Below, piece after piece: positions 45,343 to 54,083 of a stretch of DNA of 64,000 nt. Position 1 is the first letter of the stretch. The number at the start of each line of letters is the position of its first letter. This DNA is from Chryseobacterium sp. MYb264 (GTDB lineage: Bacteria; Bacteroidota; Bacteroidia; Flavobacteriales; Weeksellaceae). Under the pieces are notes generated by a model. It saw only the letters and a list, made by a program, of their open reading frames with translations. It did no database searches and was not told the origin of the DNA. Position numbers and translations under genes: made by a program. The stretch spans positions 2,976,001 through 3,040,000 of the forward strand of contig NZ_CP142422.1 of the NCBI RefSeq assembly GCF_035974275.1. The letters run 5' to 3'.

Positions 45343-45861
45343 ATGTCTGTATTACGAATTCCCATCGGTAAAGAAGATCATGTATTAGGAAACCCGGACA
45401 CTGCCAAAATCGTTTTGGTGGAATATGGAGATTATCAATGTCCATATTGCGGGCATGCTTTTCCTTTAGTTAAAAAATTTGTGGAAGAATACGGAAATAA
45501 TGTTGCTTTTGTATTCAGAAATTTTCCATTGACTGATTCTCATGAATTTGCCATGTCCGCAGCTACAATTGCCGAAGGAGCGGGAAAGCAGGGTAAATTT
45601 TGGGAAATGCACGACCTCATTTATAGTAATCAGAATTTGTTGAGTCAGGACATGCTGAAAGAATGCGTAACCGCTTTGCATCTTGATTTTAACAAAATTG
45701 AAAACGATATAACAACTTCTGATATTCAGGATAAAATAGAAACCGATTTTGAAGGCGGAGTAAGAAGCGGCGTTAACGGAACCCCTTCATTTTTTGTCAA
45801 TAATCAAAAATGGGAAGATTATGACGGAACTTATGATTCTTTTGTAGATCTTATTTCTTAG
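45343..45861 (+). CDS. DsbA family thiol oxidoreductase (cytoplasmic)
   Basis: 172 residues with a thioredoxin fold and the active-site motif YGDYQCPYCGHAFPL (CPYC) near residue 33. Other family landmarks: NVAFVFRNFPLTDSHEFAMS, AATIAEGAGKQGKFWEMHDL, and the cis-proline loop GVNGTPSFFVNN. There is no signal peptide, unlike periplasmic DsbA, so it likely works with the peroxiredoxin immediately upstream. A reductase role is suggested by location, but the CPYC redox potential is not predictable by eye. Confidence 0.9.
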   Translation: MSVLRIPIGKEDHVLGNPDTAKIVLVEYGDYQCPYCGHAFPLVKKFVEEYGNNVAFVFRNFPLTDSHEFAMSAATIAEGAGKQGKFWEMHDLIYSNQNLLSQDMLKECVTALHLDFNKIENDITTSDIQDKIETDFEGGVRSGVNGTPSFFVNNQKWEDYDGTYDSFVDLIS

Positions 45862-45933
45862 TTGAAGAGTTTTTAAATTGAATTAAAAATAAGTTTGGGC
45901 AAAAGCTAAATTCATTAAATCGTTACTGAAAGT

Positions 45934-45945
45934 GGGCTAAAGCCC
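45934..45945. repeat. Palindrome GGGCTAAAGCCC
   Basis: A perfect 5-bp stem with two-base centre in the dsbA-guaB gap. The phrase GTGGGCTAAAGCCCGC resembles a dispersed intergenic repeat of flavobacteria (inference). Confidence 0.4.
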
Positions 45946-45964
45946 GCTCCTATTGATAAAAAAC

Positions 45965-45991
45965 AAGGCTACCTCAAAACGAGATAGCCTT
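45965..45991. terminator. Terminator between the DsbA-like gene and guaB
   Basis: Arms AAGGCTACCTC and GAGATAGCCTT (one mismatch) around AAAAC. On the minus strand it is followed by GTTTTTTATC, so it mainly serves guaB. Confidence 0.75.
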
Positions 45992-46014
45992 ATTCATTAT
46001 ATTTAATTTATTAT

Positions 46015-47475
46015 TTACAAAGAATAATTCGGAGCTTCCTGAGTGATGATAACATCGTGAGGATGAGATTCTTTTAATCCGCTTCCTGTGATCATTACCA
46101 TTTTAGTTTCAGTTTGTAAAGCGGTAACATCCTTTGCACCACAATACCCCATTCCTGCTCTAAGACCTCCAACCAACTGGAAAATAACTTCTTCCAACTT
46201 ACCTTTGCTTGGAACTCTTCCTTCGATACCTTCCGGAACGAATTTCTTAGCTTCACTTTGGAAATATCTTTCTTTTCCACCTCTCTTCATTGCAGAAAGA
46301 CTTCCCATTCCCTGATACGTTTTGAATTTTCTACCCTGGAAGATGATTTCCTCACCAGGCGCTTCATCAGTTCCGGCAAGAAGTGAACCTAACATTACTG
46401 CTCCTGCTCCACTTGCAATTGCTTTTACGATATCTCCTGAAAGTTTAATACCACCATCTGCAATTACAGTTACATTTTTAGACTGAGCATATTCGTAAAC
46501 GTTGTAAATAGCAGATAACTGAGGAACCCCAACTCCAGCAACAACTCTCGTAGTACAGATAGAACCCGGACCAACACCTACTTTAAGAACGTTTGCACCA
46601 GCTTCGATCAAATCTTTTGCGGCTTCCGCAGTTACGATATTTCCACCAACGATATCCAAATCAGGATATGCCTGTCTAATTTCTTTAATTTTATTTAAAA
46701 CTCCGATAGAATGACCGTGAGCAGAATCGATACCGATGATATCAACACCTGCTTTTACCAAAGCTTCAATTCTTTCCAATGTATCTTCACCTACGCCAAC
46801 CCCGGCTCCAACGATTAATCTACCGTTTTGATCTTTATTAGCATTCGGATATTCAAGCTGATTATCGATATCTTTAATGGTAATTAAACCAACCAATTTA
46901 TTTTCAGCATCCACGATAGGAAGTTTTTCCACTCTGTTTTTAAGAAGAATTTCTTTAGCCTGCTCTAGATTGGTATTTTTATCCGAAGTGATTAAATTAT
47001 CTTTTGTCATGAATTCCTCCACTTTTACGTCAAGGTTTTCCTGATATTTTACATCTCTGTTGGTGATGATTCCGATCAATACATTATCAGCATCTACAAC
47101 CGGAAGACCAGAGATTTTATATTTAGCCATTAAGCCTTTAGCTTCCCCTAAAGTATGATCTTTTGAAAGGGTAACAGGATCAGAAATCATTCCGTTTTCT
47201 GAACGTTTTACACGATTTACCTGTGCAGCCTGTTCCGCAATCGTCATATTTTTATGGATAAAACCCAACCCTCCGACTCTCGCCAAAGCAATTGCCAAAT
47301 CAGCCTCTGTAACGGTATCCATTGCAGCGGAAACAATCGGAACATTCAGCGTAATTTTGTCGGTAAGTCTTGATTTTAATGAAACCTGGTTAGGTAAAAC
47401 TTCTGAATAAGAAGGAACTAGAAGCACGTCATCGAAAGTGATGGCTGTCTCTACAATTTTGTTATGAATAGACAT
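46015..47475 (-). CDS. guaB: Inosine-5'-monophosphate dehydrogenase
   Basis: 486 residues, full length. It oxidises IMP to XMP with NAD, the committed step to guanine nucleotides. Catalytic cysteine in [20 protein letters not shown], the flap [14 protein letters not shown], the NAD/IMP site [20 protein letters not shown], and [20 protein letters not shown]. Two CBS domains lie between about residues 95 and 210 ([41 protein letters not shown]). It has its own minus-strand -7 box. Confidence 0.97.
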   Translation of the reverse strand: MSIHNKIVETAITFDDVLLVPSYSEVLPNQVSLKSRLTDKITLNVPIVSAAMDTVTEADLAIALARVGGLGFIHKNMTIAEQAAQVNRVKRSENGMISDPVTLSKDHTLGEAKGLMAKYKISGLPVVDADNVLIGIITNRDVKYQENLDVKVEEFMTKDNLITSDKNTNLEQAKEILLKNRVEKLPIVDAENKLVGLITIKDIDNQLEYPNANKDQNGRLIVGAGVGVGEDTLERIEALVKAGVDIIGIDSAHGHSIGVLNKIKEIRQAYPDLDIVGGNIVTAEAAKDLIEAGANVLKVGVGPGSICTTRVVAGVGVPQLSAIYNVYEYAQSKNVTVIADGGIKLSGDIVKAIASGAGAVMLGSLLAGTDEAPGEEIIFQGRKFKTYQGMGSLSAMKRGGKERYFQSEAKKFVPEGIEGRVPSKGKLEEVIFQLVGGLRAGMGYCGAKDVTALQTETKMVMITGSGLKESHPHDVIITQEAPNYSL

Positions 47476-47488
47476 CTTTACTTTCTTG

Positions 47489-47496
47489 CAAAATTA
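47489..47496 (-). promoter_or_regulatory. -7 box of guaB
   Basis: TAATTTTG on the minus strand, 13 bases upstream of the start codon at 47475. Confidence 0.55.
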
Positions 47497-47580
47497 AGAC
47501 ATTTTGACGACATACGAAAATTGATTTTAATAGTTTAAATAAAACTTAGTAATCAATAACTTAAATCGAATTACATTAAA

Positions 47581-47608
47581 AAAACCGTTCCAATGTGGAA
47601 CGGTTTTA
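47581..47608 (-). terminator. Terminator after the sigma operon
   Basis: Perfect 11-bp stem AAAACCGTTCC / GGAACGGTTTT around AATGT, 32 bases past the stop of the DUF4252 gene at 47641. Confidence 0.9.
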
Positions 47609-47640
47609 TTGTACAAAATAATTAAGTATATGATATGAAG

Positions 47641-48147
47641 TTACTTGTCTTTAGCAAAATTGATCATTTTTGAGATGTCATCAGCCGTAAAACTTCCTCG
47701 TACATCAATAAAAACCAATTCCTTGTCTGAGTTCACGGTAAGAAGCATATTTTTAATGGCTTCCCCTTTTTGTTTCACCCTTACATTTACGTTATCCCCT
47801 TCATGCTTTATCGTGGCCCACTCTTCGTAATTATTGTCATTTAAATAATTGGCAAATTCTTTCAACATGGTTCTGTCGCCATTTTCAACAGTCAGAATTT
47901 TTATTTTTGAAACTTTTCTTACGAGTCGCATCGCTTCCTCATTGTCACCATCTTTTTTCAAAGCCCTTCTAATAATAGGTTTGGCTAAAAACATCGGAAC
48001 ATTAATGCTTGCAAATCTTGCTCCTTTAAAATCTCGTCCTGAATCTGAAAAATAAGCCATATTCGGTCTTTCTGAAACGATGCAGGACTGCATCAGAAAC
48101 ATCGCGCATACGATGATAACTATATTTTTTAAAGTTTTCATGGTCAT
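47641..48147 (-). CDS. DUF4252 lipoprotein
   Basis: 168 residues. Lipoprotein signal (VIIVCAMFLMQSC, lipid cysteine about residue 22) and the DUF4252 core: FKGARFASINVPMFLAKPII, VRKVSKIKILTVENGDRTML, EFANYLNDNNYEEWATIKHE, GEAIKNMLLTVNSDKELVFI, DVRGSFTADDISKMINF. This family is typically encoded with ECF sigma factors in Flavobacteriia and may sense envelope state; the function is not established. It begins 5 bases after the preceding DUF4252/GIN gene. Confidence 0.85.
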   Translation of the reverse strand: MTMKTLKNIVIIVCAMFLMQSCIVSERPNMAYFSDSGRDFKGARFASINVPMFLAKPIIRRALKKDGDNEEAMRLVRKVSKIKILTVENGDRTMLKEFANYLNDNNYEEWATIKHEGDNVNVRVKQKGEAIKNMLLTVNSDKELVFIDVRGSFTADDISKMINFAKDK

Positions 48148-48152
48148 AAATT

Positions 48153-49433
48153 TTAGTTGATTGGTTTTAAACTACCACCTGATGTCTTGCTGATTTTAGA
48201 ATCAATCTCAGGATTTCCTTTATATTTTACCAAACCTCCCGATGAAGCTTTCACGTTTAGCTTATCCGAAACCGTTACAGATATTGTTCCGCCTGAAGTG
48301 GCTTCTGCATCTAATGTTTTAAGGACAAAGTTTTCCGCTTTACAAACTGCTCCACTGCTGATGTCGATCATTCCTGAATTCGCAAGTCCGTCTAAAACCG
48401 CATCCGAACCGCTGGAAGATTTCACATTAATCATTTTGGTTTTAATCGTAGCTTTTACATTAGAACCCGAACTTGTCTCTACGTTTGTAATATTTGAAAC
48501 TTCAAAATTTCCTTTTAAAACAGAGCCTGACGAAGTATCAAGGCTCAGATTATTTTCTCTGATCGTATTTACTGCGGTAAAAGTTCCTCCTGAAGACGTT
48601 CTGATATCATTCAATCTTGGTGAAGAAACATTTACGCTGATGTTTTTAAACTTTAGATTCTTCTGACCTTTATTATCAATATAAACTTTTAGCATTCCGC
48701 CTTCCACTTTGGTGATGATATATTGAAGCTTGTCGGCATCGGCAATTACTTTTACGCTGGTCGGATTTTCCTGTTTGAAAACCACATTTACACCCGTACT
48801 TACCTGAATGGCTGAGAAATCACCTACATTTCTGGATTCACCACTTAAATAAGAAGAATTACTTTCTGAACTAATATTTGTTCTCGTATTGGTGGCCGGA
48901 TTGAATTTTGTTTCGCTGGAATTGATGAGTTTATTCACATCATCCATTGATAACTTTCCATCAAGTTTTACCAAAATATTTTCACCGCCTCCGCCGTCGA
49001 TACTCAATAACAGATCATCCAGAATACCATCTTTAGCTTCCGAGGAAAGAAATTTTATTTTCGATCCGGAACTATTCATCGTCATGATCTCGCTATAATT
49101 TAGATTCTTCAGATAAGATGAAATATCTCTATTTAATTCAGATAAATTGGCCTGAACTTTTTTCCCGTCTTTGCTGTTGGCATTTTCGGGATTTTCTGTA
49201 ATCAAAATTCTTAGACCTTTGATTTTTGCCAAAAGAGGTTTAATCTGATCCAGTTGAGAATCTTCAATATTCAGACTGCTGAGCATTCCAAACATGGGCT
49301 TTGCAATTTTTATGGAAGTTACACCTTCTGCTTCCTGATATTTTTCAAGGAGCCTATCGAATTTGTCATCCTGGCCGTACACATTGAAGAAATGTGAAAA
49401 GGCCAATGCGAATATGATGAATATTTTTTTCAT
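48153..49433 (-). CDS. Secreted DUF4252 plus GIN (DUF2807) head domain protein
   Basis: 426 residues. Signal peptide MKKIFIIFALAFSHFFNVYG. Residues about 20-180 are DUF4252-like (DKFDRLLEKYQEAEGVTSIK, LRILITENPENANSK, LDGKLSMDDVNKLINSS). From about residue 205 a right-handed beta-helix of the GIN type: SRNVGDFSAIQVSTGVNVVF, KQENPTSVKVIADADKLQYI, VSSPRLNDIRTSSGGTFTAV, with serine-glycine turns (SSGSVL, TSSGSNVK, SSGGLVKY). The fusion joins both parts of the small DUF4252 gene next to it with a surface-type beta-helix. Periplasmic or surface location is expected. Confidence 0.85.
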   Translation of the reverse strand: MKKIFIIFALAFSHFFNVYGQDDKFDRLLEKYQEAEGVTSIKIAKPMFGMLSSLNIEDSQLDQIKPLLAKIKGLRILITENPENANSKDGKKVQANLSELNRDISSYLKNLNYSEIMTMNSSGSKIKFLSSEAKDGILDDLLLSIDGGGGENILVKLDGKLSMDDVNKLINSSETKFNPATNTRTNISSESNSSYLSGESRNVGDFSAIQVSTGVNVVFKQENPTSVKVIADADKLQYIITKVEGGMLKVYIDNKGQKNLKFKNISVNVSSPRLNDIRTSSGGTFTAVNTIRENNLSLDTSSGSVLKGNFEVSNITNVETSSGSNVKATIKTKMINVKSSSGSDAVLDGLANSGMIDISSGAVCKAENFVLKTLDAEATSGGTISVTVSDKLNVKASSGGLVKYKGNPEIDSKISKTSGGSLKPIN

Positions 49434-49498
49434 GAGTTAATTTTATTTTATCAATGATTATTAGTGCCTGATCAGGTGCATAATCTTAAAAAGGTTAA

Positions 49499-50176
49499 TT
49501 AATAGTCGTCATCTACGACGGTTGGTTGGGCTAATTTATCACTAACGTTATTTGCAAATATCTGAAATGAGTATTTAGTTACATTAATGGCTTCTTCCAC
49601 ATTATCAATTCTTTTTCCGTTTACAATCACGTAAGAATCTTTGTAGCCTGTAGAATCTTTTGAAGCGTTTTTATAAGAAGAATTGCTTACATATTTTGGC
49701 TTTTTCTCCTTTTTCATTCTACCCCTTTTCGATAGAATCTGGTCTAAAACATCTTTCTCAGCTAAAGTATTTTCCTGAAAAATTGAATCTTTTTTCGCTC
49801 CCGCAATAGAATCTTCCACATGATTCAGAGCTACCTGCTGCTGATGTTCGTTATTTTCTTCGATAAAATCTTTTTTCTGTTGCTTGATTTGATTTTCAAC
49901 CAACTGAGCCTGATCATTTACCGTTGAATTTGTATTATAATTAAAGAAAAACCCGATGCTTAAAAGCAATACTACACTCGCAGCCATCCAGAACCATTTC
50001 GGAAATGAAGGTTTGCTTTTCGTACCGATCGGGATAACCGGAGTTTCATTCTCGGCTTCACTCTCCTTATTTCCTTCCGCCTGGGTAAGGAAATCTTCAA
50101 AATCCCAGTCCATTTTTTCTTCCTTTAGCTGTTGGAAGACTTCGTCGCATTTATCTTGAAATTTGTCTTTGTTCAT
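49499..50176 (-). CDS. Putative anti-sigma factor-like single-pass membrane protein
   Basis: 225 residues. A cytoplasmic N-terminal region (MNKDKFQDKCDEVFQQLKEE, then KMDWDFEDFL) is followed by one membrane segment (FPKWFWMAASVVLLLSIGFF) at about residues 60-80 and a charged periplasmic part with GRMKKEKKPKYVSNSSYKNA and YVIVNGKRIDNVEEAINVTK. Its start overlaps the sigma gene by 26 bases, the usual layout for sigma/anti-sigma pairs. It lacks the zinc-binding HxxxCxxC of ZAS domains, so the anti-sigma role is inferred from topology and context. Confidence 0.68.
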   Translation of the reverse strand: MNKDKFQDKCDEVFQQLKEEKMDWDFEDFLTQAEGNKESEAENETPVIPIGTKSKPSFPKWFWMAASVVLLLSIGFFFNYNTNSTVNDQAQLVENQIKQQKKDFIEENNEHQQQVALNHVEDSIAGAKKDSIFQENTLAEKDVLDQILSKRGRMKKEKKPKYVSNSSYKNASKDSTGYKDSYVIVNGKRIDNVEEAINVTKYSFQIFANNVSDKLAQPTVVDDDY

Positions 50177-50660
50177 AATCCATCAATTGAGTGATTTGTT
50201 CTTTTACCTTTTGTCTTGCCCGCATAAGATTGACTCTTACGGCATTTTCTTCCATTTCCATCATTTCGGCGATCTCCGAAACGTCATATTCTTCTACATC
50301 TTTTAAATGGATAACCAACTTTTGTTTTTCCGGAAGCTGATTGATAAAACCTACAATATGTTCTTTCAAATTATTCACTTCCATGCTGTAAAGCTCTGAA
50401 CGGTGAAGCTGCAGATCGGCAAAACCCTGCTTTACATCGTGATGCTTCAATCTGTTCAGGCATTCATTCCGGACGGCTTTCAGCGCGTAAGATTTTAAAT
50501 TCCCGAACTGCTCCAGCTCCTCTTTTTTCTGCCAAAACTTGATCATCAAATCCTGAACCACATCTTCCGCTTCATCACTGCTCATGACAAACCTTTTCGC
50601 AAAGCGATACATCTCATTTTTGAGAATAAACACCGTACTCTTAAAAGTTTCTTGGGTCAT
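50151..50660 (-). CDS. RNA polymerase sigma-70 family (ECF) factor
   Basis: 169 residues. Region 2: FILKNEMYRFAKRFVMSSDE followed by AEDVVQDLMIKFWQKKEEL (the DVVQD -10-binding helix). Region 4: NQLPEKQKLVIHLKDVEEYD, VSEIAEMMEMEENAVRVNLM and RARQKVKEQI (helix-turn-helix for the -35). The length is usual for an ECF factor. It probably directs expression of its own operon (anti-sigma-like, GIN/DUF4252, DUF4252) and other envelope genes; the trigger is unknown. Confidence 0.93.
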   Translation of the reverse strand: MTQETFKSTVFILKNEMYRFAKRFVMSSDEAEDVVQDLMIKFWQKKEELEQFGNLKSYALKAVRNECLNRLKHHDVKQGFADLQLHRSELYSMEVNNLKEHIVGFINQLPEKQKLVIHLKDVEEYDVSEIAEMMEMEENAVRVNLMRARQKVKEQITQLMDYEQRQISR

Positions 50661-50714
50661 AAGTTTTGTTTCTATAAGTAAGACAACCGGAATTTCAATT
50701 CTATTACATCAAAA

Positions 50715-50745
50715 ATAAAAAAACTTCAAAATAAATTGAAGTTTC
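50715..50745 (-). terminator. Terminator after the XRE regulator
   Basis: Stem AACTTCAA / TTGAAGTT with loop AATAAA and A/T flanks that give a T run on the minus strand. It touches the stop of the XRE gene. Confidence 0.65.
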
Positions 50746-51095
50746 TATTTTTTATCGAGAAGCTGTTTAAGATAAGCGATCTCAGAATCCTTGTCTTTCA
50801 ACCGTTGTTCGTACTGTTCTATTAATTTTTCCGAGGCATTAATTGTTGCATAGTTTTGTGCTATTGCTACATCATTATTATTTTGATTTACCGTAATATT
50901 ATCTCCACTTAGGAAATCAAGCACACTTACTTCCAAAACTTTGGCGATATCTTCCACCTGATGAAAATCGGGTTTACTTTTATCATTCTCAAAATTAGAA
51001 TACGTTTTCTGAGAAACATTCAGTACTTCTGCAAGATATTCCTGGGTAAAGTTTTTATGTATTCTCGCTTTTTTCAGTTTTTCACCTAAAGTCAT
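50745..51095 (-). CDS. XRE family transcriptional regulator with coiled-coil tail
   Basis: 116 residues. HTH_3 domain: LGEKLKKARIHKNFTQEYLA, EVLNVSQKTYSNFENDKSKP and FHQVEDIAKVLEVSVLDFL (about residues 3-65). It ends with a coiled coil, KLIEQYEQRLKDKDSEIAYL, then KQLLDKK, probably for dimerisation. Single-gene unit with its own -7 box, divergent from the lipoprotein at 51246. The regulated target is unknown; the divergent secreted-protein block is the nearest candidate. Confidence 0.9.
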   Translation of the reverse strand: MTLGEKLKKARIHKNFTQEYLAEVLNVSQKTYSNFENDKSKPDFHQVEDIAKVLEVSVLDFLSGDNITVNQNNNDVAIAQNYATINASEKLIEQYEQRLKDKDSEIAYLKQLLDKK

Positions 51096-51114
51096 GGCGC
51101 AACAATATTTTTAT

Positions 51115-51122
51115 CAAAATTA
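51115..51122 (-). promoter_or_regulatory. -7 box of the XRE regulator
   Basis: TAATTTTG on the minus strand, 19 bases before the start codon at 51095. Confidence 0.55.
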
Positions 51123-51245
51123 CATAAAATTTTCTTTTAGAAAAAAAGTACGGAAAGCAGTAAATTTTTACTTCATTGTATCACTTATTTTTTCACACCT
51201 TTGTAGAGTTATAAAAAATTAATATATTTAACCCATAAAAAACAA

Positions 51246-52601
51246 ATGCTTATGACGAAAAGATTTATTTCGCGGTTGTGTTTCTCAGCAGTCTTTACAT
51301 TTCTTGTACAGTCTTGTGTACATGATGAGGTTAATTCCAATACCCTGGAAACAATTGAAGCCCCTTCTTCAGCATATGCCAGTAAAAGTCTCTGGAAAGA
51401 AGATGAAAAGTACATTAAAAATGTGATGAAAGTTTTTAATGAGTATGCTGATAGAAATTATTTCACTTCTAATTTTGGAACTGTATATTGGGATTATGCA
51501 CTTACATTCGGGACTTTTAATGAGAGCTACCTGGAGGTACCTGTGATTAAAAACAATAAAGTAAGCTTCATCATGGTAGTCTACAGAGAAAATGACCGGG
51601 TATTTTTTAAAAGAAAAGAAGATACTGCTTCTGATGAGTTTTTTAACGCTTTAGTCTTTAATGACCGAAGTAAATACAAAATAGAAGCTAACAACGGTGC
51701 CTTAAATACTGCGGCGAAAGGCTGTATCTCTACTGTGACCACATGGACGTGGACCAATGAAGACGGAAGCGCAGGCCCTACTTTTCAATACACTACGATC
51801 TCCTGTACTCCTGTCGGGCCGAAATTACCCTGTCAATCTGTGGATCCTGACGATGCCAACTGTGGAGGGTCTGTGGGAAATAATCCGGGAGGTGGACCAG
51901 GCGGCGGCGGCGGATATCCGTATCCTTCACAAGTTCTCCATCCTTGTCAGAAAGGAAAAGATTTATTAGACCCCGCAAAAGGAAATGTTAAAACCCTCAT
52001 TACCAACGGAATGTATAATTATATTAATAATAGTAGCACGGGAGAAGCAGGTATATATTTGAAGAAAGATAGTGCAGGAAATATTACGACTGAAGTGGCT
52101 CCCTATACAGCGGGTGCAGCATTAGCTATTCAAGCGGGAGGAACCTATTATAGCGCCATACATACGCATCCTACTGACACTTATCCTATGTTTTCATGGA
52201 GTGATATTTATGCATTATATACATTAGAAATGAAAGCTGCGTCTTATAATAATGGACAATCTAGTCTTACATTGGTCTGTCAGGATGATAATGGAGTAAA
52301 GCAAACGTATGTGATTATGTTTGAGAACATCGGGCAGTATATGGAAGATATATTTAATAACCCCGAAAATATTGGATGTACACATGAGCAAATTAAAAAA
52401 CGAATGGATGCCACATTAAAAGAAAAATATGAAAAAGAATCAGAAAAAACTAATCCAGATTATGAAAGTATATTTTTACAAATGAATTTTGGAACTAATG
52501 TCGGCTTATATAAAGCAAATAGCGATATCACAGGATTTAGTAAATTGCAAATAGCATCTAATATACCCAATGCGCTAGTACAATCTATTAATTGTAATTA
52601 A
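51246..52601 (+). CDS. Secreted lipoprotein with a JAMM-like motif in its C-terminal domain
   Basis: 451 residues. Lipoprotein signal ending FLVQSC (lipid cysteine about residue 26, followed by acidic VHDE). An N-terminal domain (residues 45-200) is not recognised: SAYASKSLWKEDEKYIKNVM, YWDYALTFGTFNESYLE. A glycine-rich hinge (NNPGGGPGGGGGYPYPSQ) leads to a C-terminal domain with E267 in STGEAGIYL, HTHP at 306-309 and S317-W-S-D320. This spacing (H-x-H-P-x(7)-S-x(2)-D) is one residue longer than the canonical JAMM motif H-x-H-x(7)-S-x(2)-D. It is therefore a candidate, not proven, metallo-isopeptidase. Start could also be M3 (51252). Confidence 0.7.
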   Translation: MLMTKRFISRLCFSAVFTFLVQSCVHDEVNSNTLETIEAPSSAYASKSLWKEDEKYIKNVMKVFNEYADRNYFTSNFGTVYWDYALTFGTFNESYLEVPVIKNNKVSFIMVVYRENDRVFFKRKEDTASDEFFNALVFNDRSKYKIEANNGALNTAAKGCISTVTTWTWTNEDGSAGPTFQYTTISCTPVGPKLPCQSVDPDDANCGGSVGNNPGGGPGGGGGYPYPSQVLHPCQKGKDLLDPAKGNVKTLITNGMYNYINNSSTGEAGIYLKKDSAGNITTEVAPYTAGAALAIQAGGTYYSAIHTHPTDTYPMFSWSDIYALYTLEMKAASYNNGQSSLTLVCQDDNGVKQTYVIMFENIGQYMEDIFNNPENIGCTHEQIKKRMDATLKEKYEKESEKTNPDYESIFLQMNFGTNVGLYKANSDITGFSKLQIASNIPNALVQSINCN

Positions 52602-52607
52602 AAACTT

Positions 52608-53228
52608 ATGAAAAATATATATTTAGTTTTAATGATATTAATATCCATTATTACAAAATCACAAACTGTGATAGATATAAATGATACCACCTATTCAACT
52701 TTTAATAATACATATCATAATTATTATAAGAAAGATCTTAACAACTTGTTAGATCCCTTTCAGGGAACTTACATATATACTAGTGGGAATACTACGTTCA
52801 AAATAGTGTTAAAGAAAATGATAAAACAACCAGAAGGCCTACATCATGAAGATATGATTATTGGAGAATATCAATACCTGGTGAATGGGGTTGAAAAAGT
52901 GAATACTTTATCTAATTTGGATATAGCTTATTCTAATCAATTATTAAGACATGGTATTGCAGGTAATTCAATTATATCAAATATTAATAATAGAGTGTGG
53001 AAATGCCCGCAATGTAATCCAAATGAAAAAAGAGCACGCCTAACGATCACTGATGAACTAACTAACAGATATGCTGATATGTTTTTAAGAAGAACAGTAA
53101 TAAATGGACAACAGGTATTGCAAATAAAAATAGCTAATACAGATACTGTCTCATATGATGTAGAGCATGAAAGCCCTCCAGCAAATTTTTCGTTACCACT
53201 AGGTGAATTTACAATGATAAAGCAATAA
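52608..53228 (+). CDS. DUF6705-like secreted protein 1
   Basis: 206 residues. Signal peptide MKNIYLVLMILISIITKSQ. The body has LDPFQGTYIYTSGNTTFKIV, LKKMIKQPEGLHHEDMIIGE, YQYLVNGVEKVNTLSNLDIA and WKCPQCNPNEKRARLTITDE, ending LPLGEFTMIKQ. I believe this matches the family named DUF6705, common in Chryseobacterium, but did not check it. It starts 6 bases after the JAMM-like lipoprotein stop. Very AT-rich. A diverged relative is at 53476, and a fragment of another lies directly downstream. Function unknown. Confidence 0.72.
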   Translation: MKNIYLVLMILISIITKSQTVIDINDTTYSTFNNTYHNYYKKDLNNLLDPFQGTYIYTSGNTTFKIVLKKMIKQPEGLHHEDMIIGEYQYLVNGVEKVNTLSNLDIAYSNQLLRHGIAGNSIISNINNRVWKCPQCNPNEKRARLTITDELTNRYADMFLRRTVINGQQVLQIKIANTDTVSYDVEHESPPANFSLPLGEFTMIKQ

Positions 53229-53230
53229 AA

Positions 53231-53437
53231 AATAAAAATACTGTTATTTTCGTCTATAGAGGGACTAATTGCAATGTAGGTTTTGGAGAAATTAAATTAA
53301 AAAAGATAAATTCAACTCAAATTTCTTGGCAATATCGTCCCAATGACATTGTAACTACAGCAGCTAAATGCCCTCCGACATTGGATACAAAAATCTATTT
53401 GCCTGAGGCAAAGGATTTGATTTTTACTAAACAATAA
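53231..53437 (+). pseudogene. C-terminal fragment of a third DUF6705-like protein
   Basis: An open frame without a start codon reads NTVIFVYRGTNCNVGFGEIK, LKKINSTQISWQYRPND and a C-terminal KDLIFTKQ. It resembles the end of DUF6705-like proteins, whose last residues here are FTMIKQ and IILTKQ. It starts right after the stop of the 52608 gene, in a different frame. Probably the relic of a tandem copy. Confidence 0.55.
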
Positions 53438-53475
53438 ACAAAACCTCTTCGGAGGCATTATAAATAAAAAATATC

Positions 53476-54048
53476 ATGAAAAAAATAATATCAGTTATCA
53501 CGTTTGTCTTTAGCTTAATATATTGTAAGGCACAGGAACAGATATTTCCCTTAACAACGATGAACAACGAGCTTCCTCCCAACTCCTATATAAAAGATAC
53601 GGAAAATCAATTACCTGTTTTTGAAGGAACTTGGAAGGGAACTTCAGATAATAAAACATTTACTGTTGTTTTTAAAAAGGTAAAATTCTTTGATACACTT
53701 GCACAAAAAAATCCTTACTACAAGGATATCCTTTGGGGCAAATTTCAATTAAAGGATGCAGAAGGAAAAATTCTTTTTGACAATCTGTCTGTTGAAGATC
53801 AATATTCAAAAATACAAGGTATGCGTATCCATCCTAGCGGAAAGTATGAATTAGTGTATATAGATCCTGAATTATGTAATAAAGTAGGACTTATTATGAT
53901 GGGTTTTACAGGTCCTTCTAAAAAAGAATTGAAATTTAGATACAAAGATTACCCACAACCTTTAGACTCCAGTTGTTTTTATTTTGGCAAACCCGTTGAT
54001 CAACAACCCGACCCGTTACCCAAAGAAATTATTTTGACAAAACAATAA
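53476..54048 (+). CDS. DUF6705-like secreted protein 2
   Basis: 190 residues. Signal peptide MKKIISVITFVFSLIYCKAQ. The body parallels the 52608 protein: VFEGTWKGTSDNKTFTVVFK, KVKFFDTLAQKNPYYKDILW, GKFQLKDAEGKILFDNLSVE, FYFGKPVDQQPDPL, ending IILTKQ. A late cysteine (DSSCFYFG) is present. It is followed by a strong terminator, so the block 51246-54048 may be one transcript, although no promoter for this gene was seen. Function unknown. Confidence 0.7.
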   Translation: MKKIISVITFVFSLIYCKAQEQIFPLTTMNNELPPNSYIKDTENQLPVFEGTWKGTSDNKTFTVVFKKVKFFDTLAQKNPYYKDILWGKFQLKDAEGKILFDNLSVEDQYSKIQGMRIHPSGKYELVYIDPELCNKVGLIMMGFTGPSKKELKFRYKDYPQPLDSSCFYFGKPVDQQPDPLPKEIILTKQ

Positions 54049-54052
54049 AATC

Positions 54053-54078
54053 AAAAACCTCCAAATCTGGAGGTTTTT
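54053..54078 (+). terminator. Terminator at the end of the DUF6705-like block
   Basis: Perfect 10-bp stem AAAAACCTCC / GGAGGTTTTT around AAATCT, 5 bases after the stop. The GlmU-family gene converges from the other side and may share it. Confidence 0.9.
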
Positions 54079-54083
54079 ATCTT

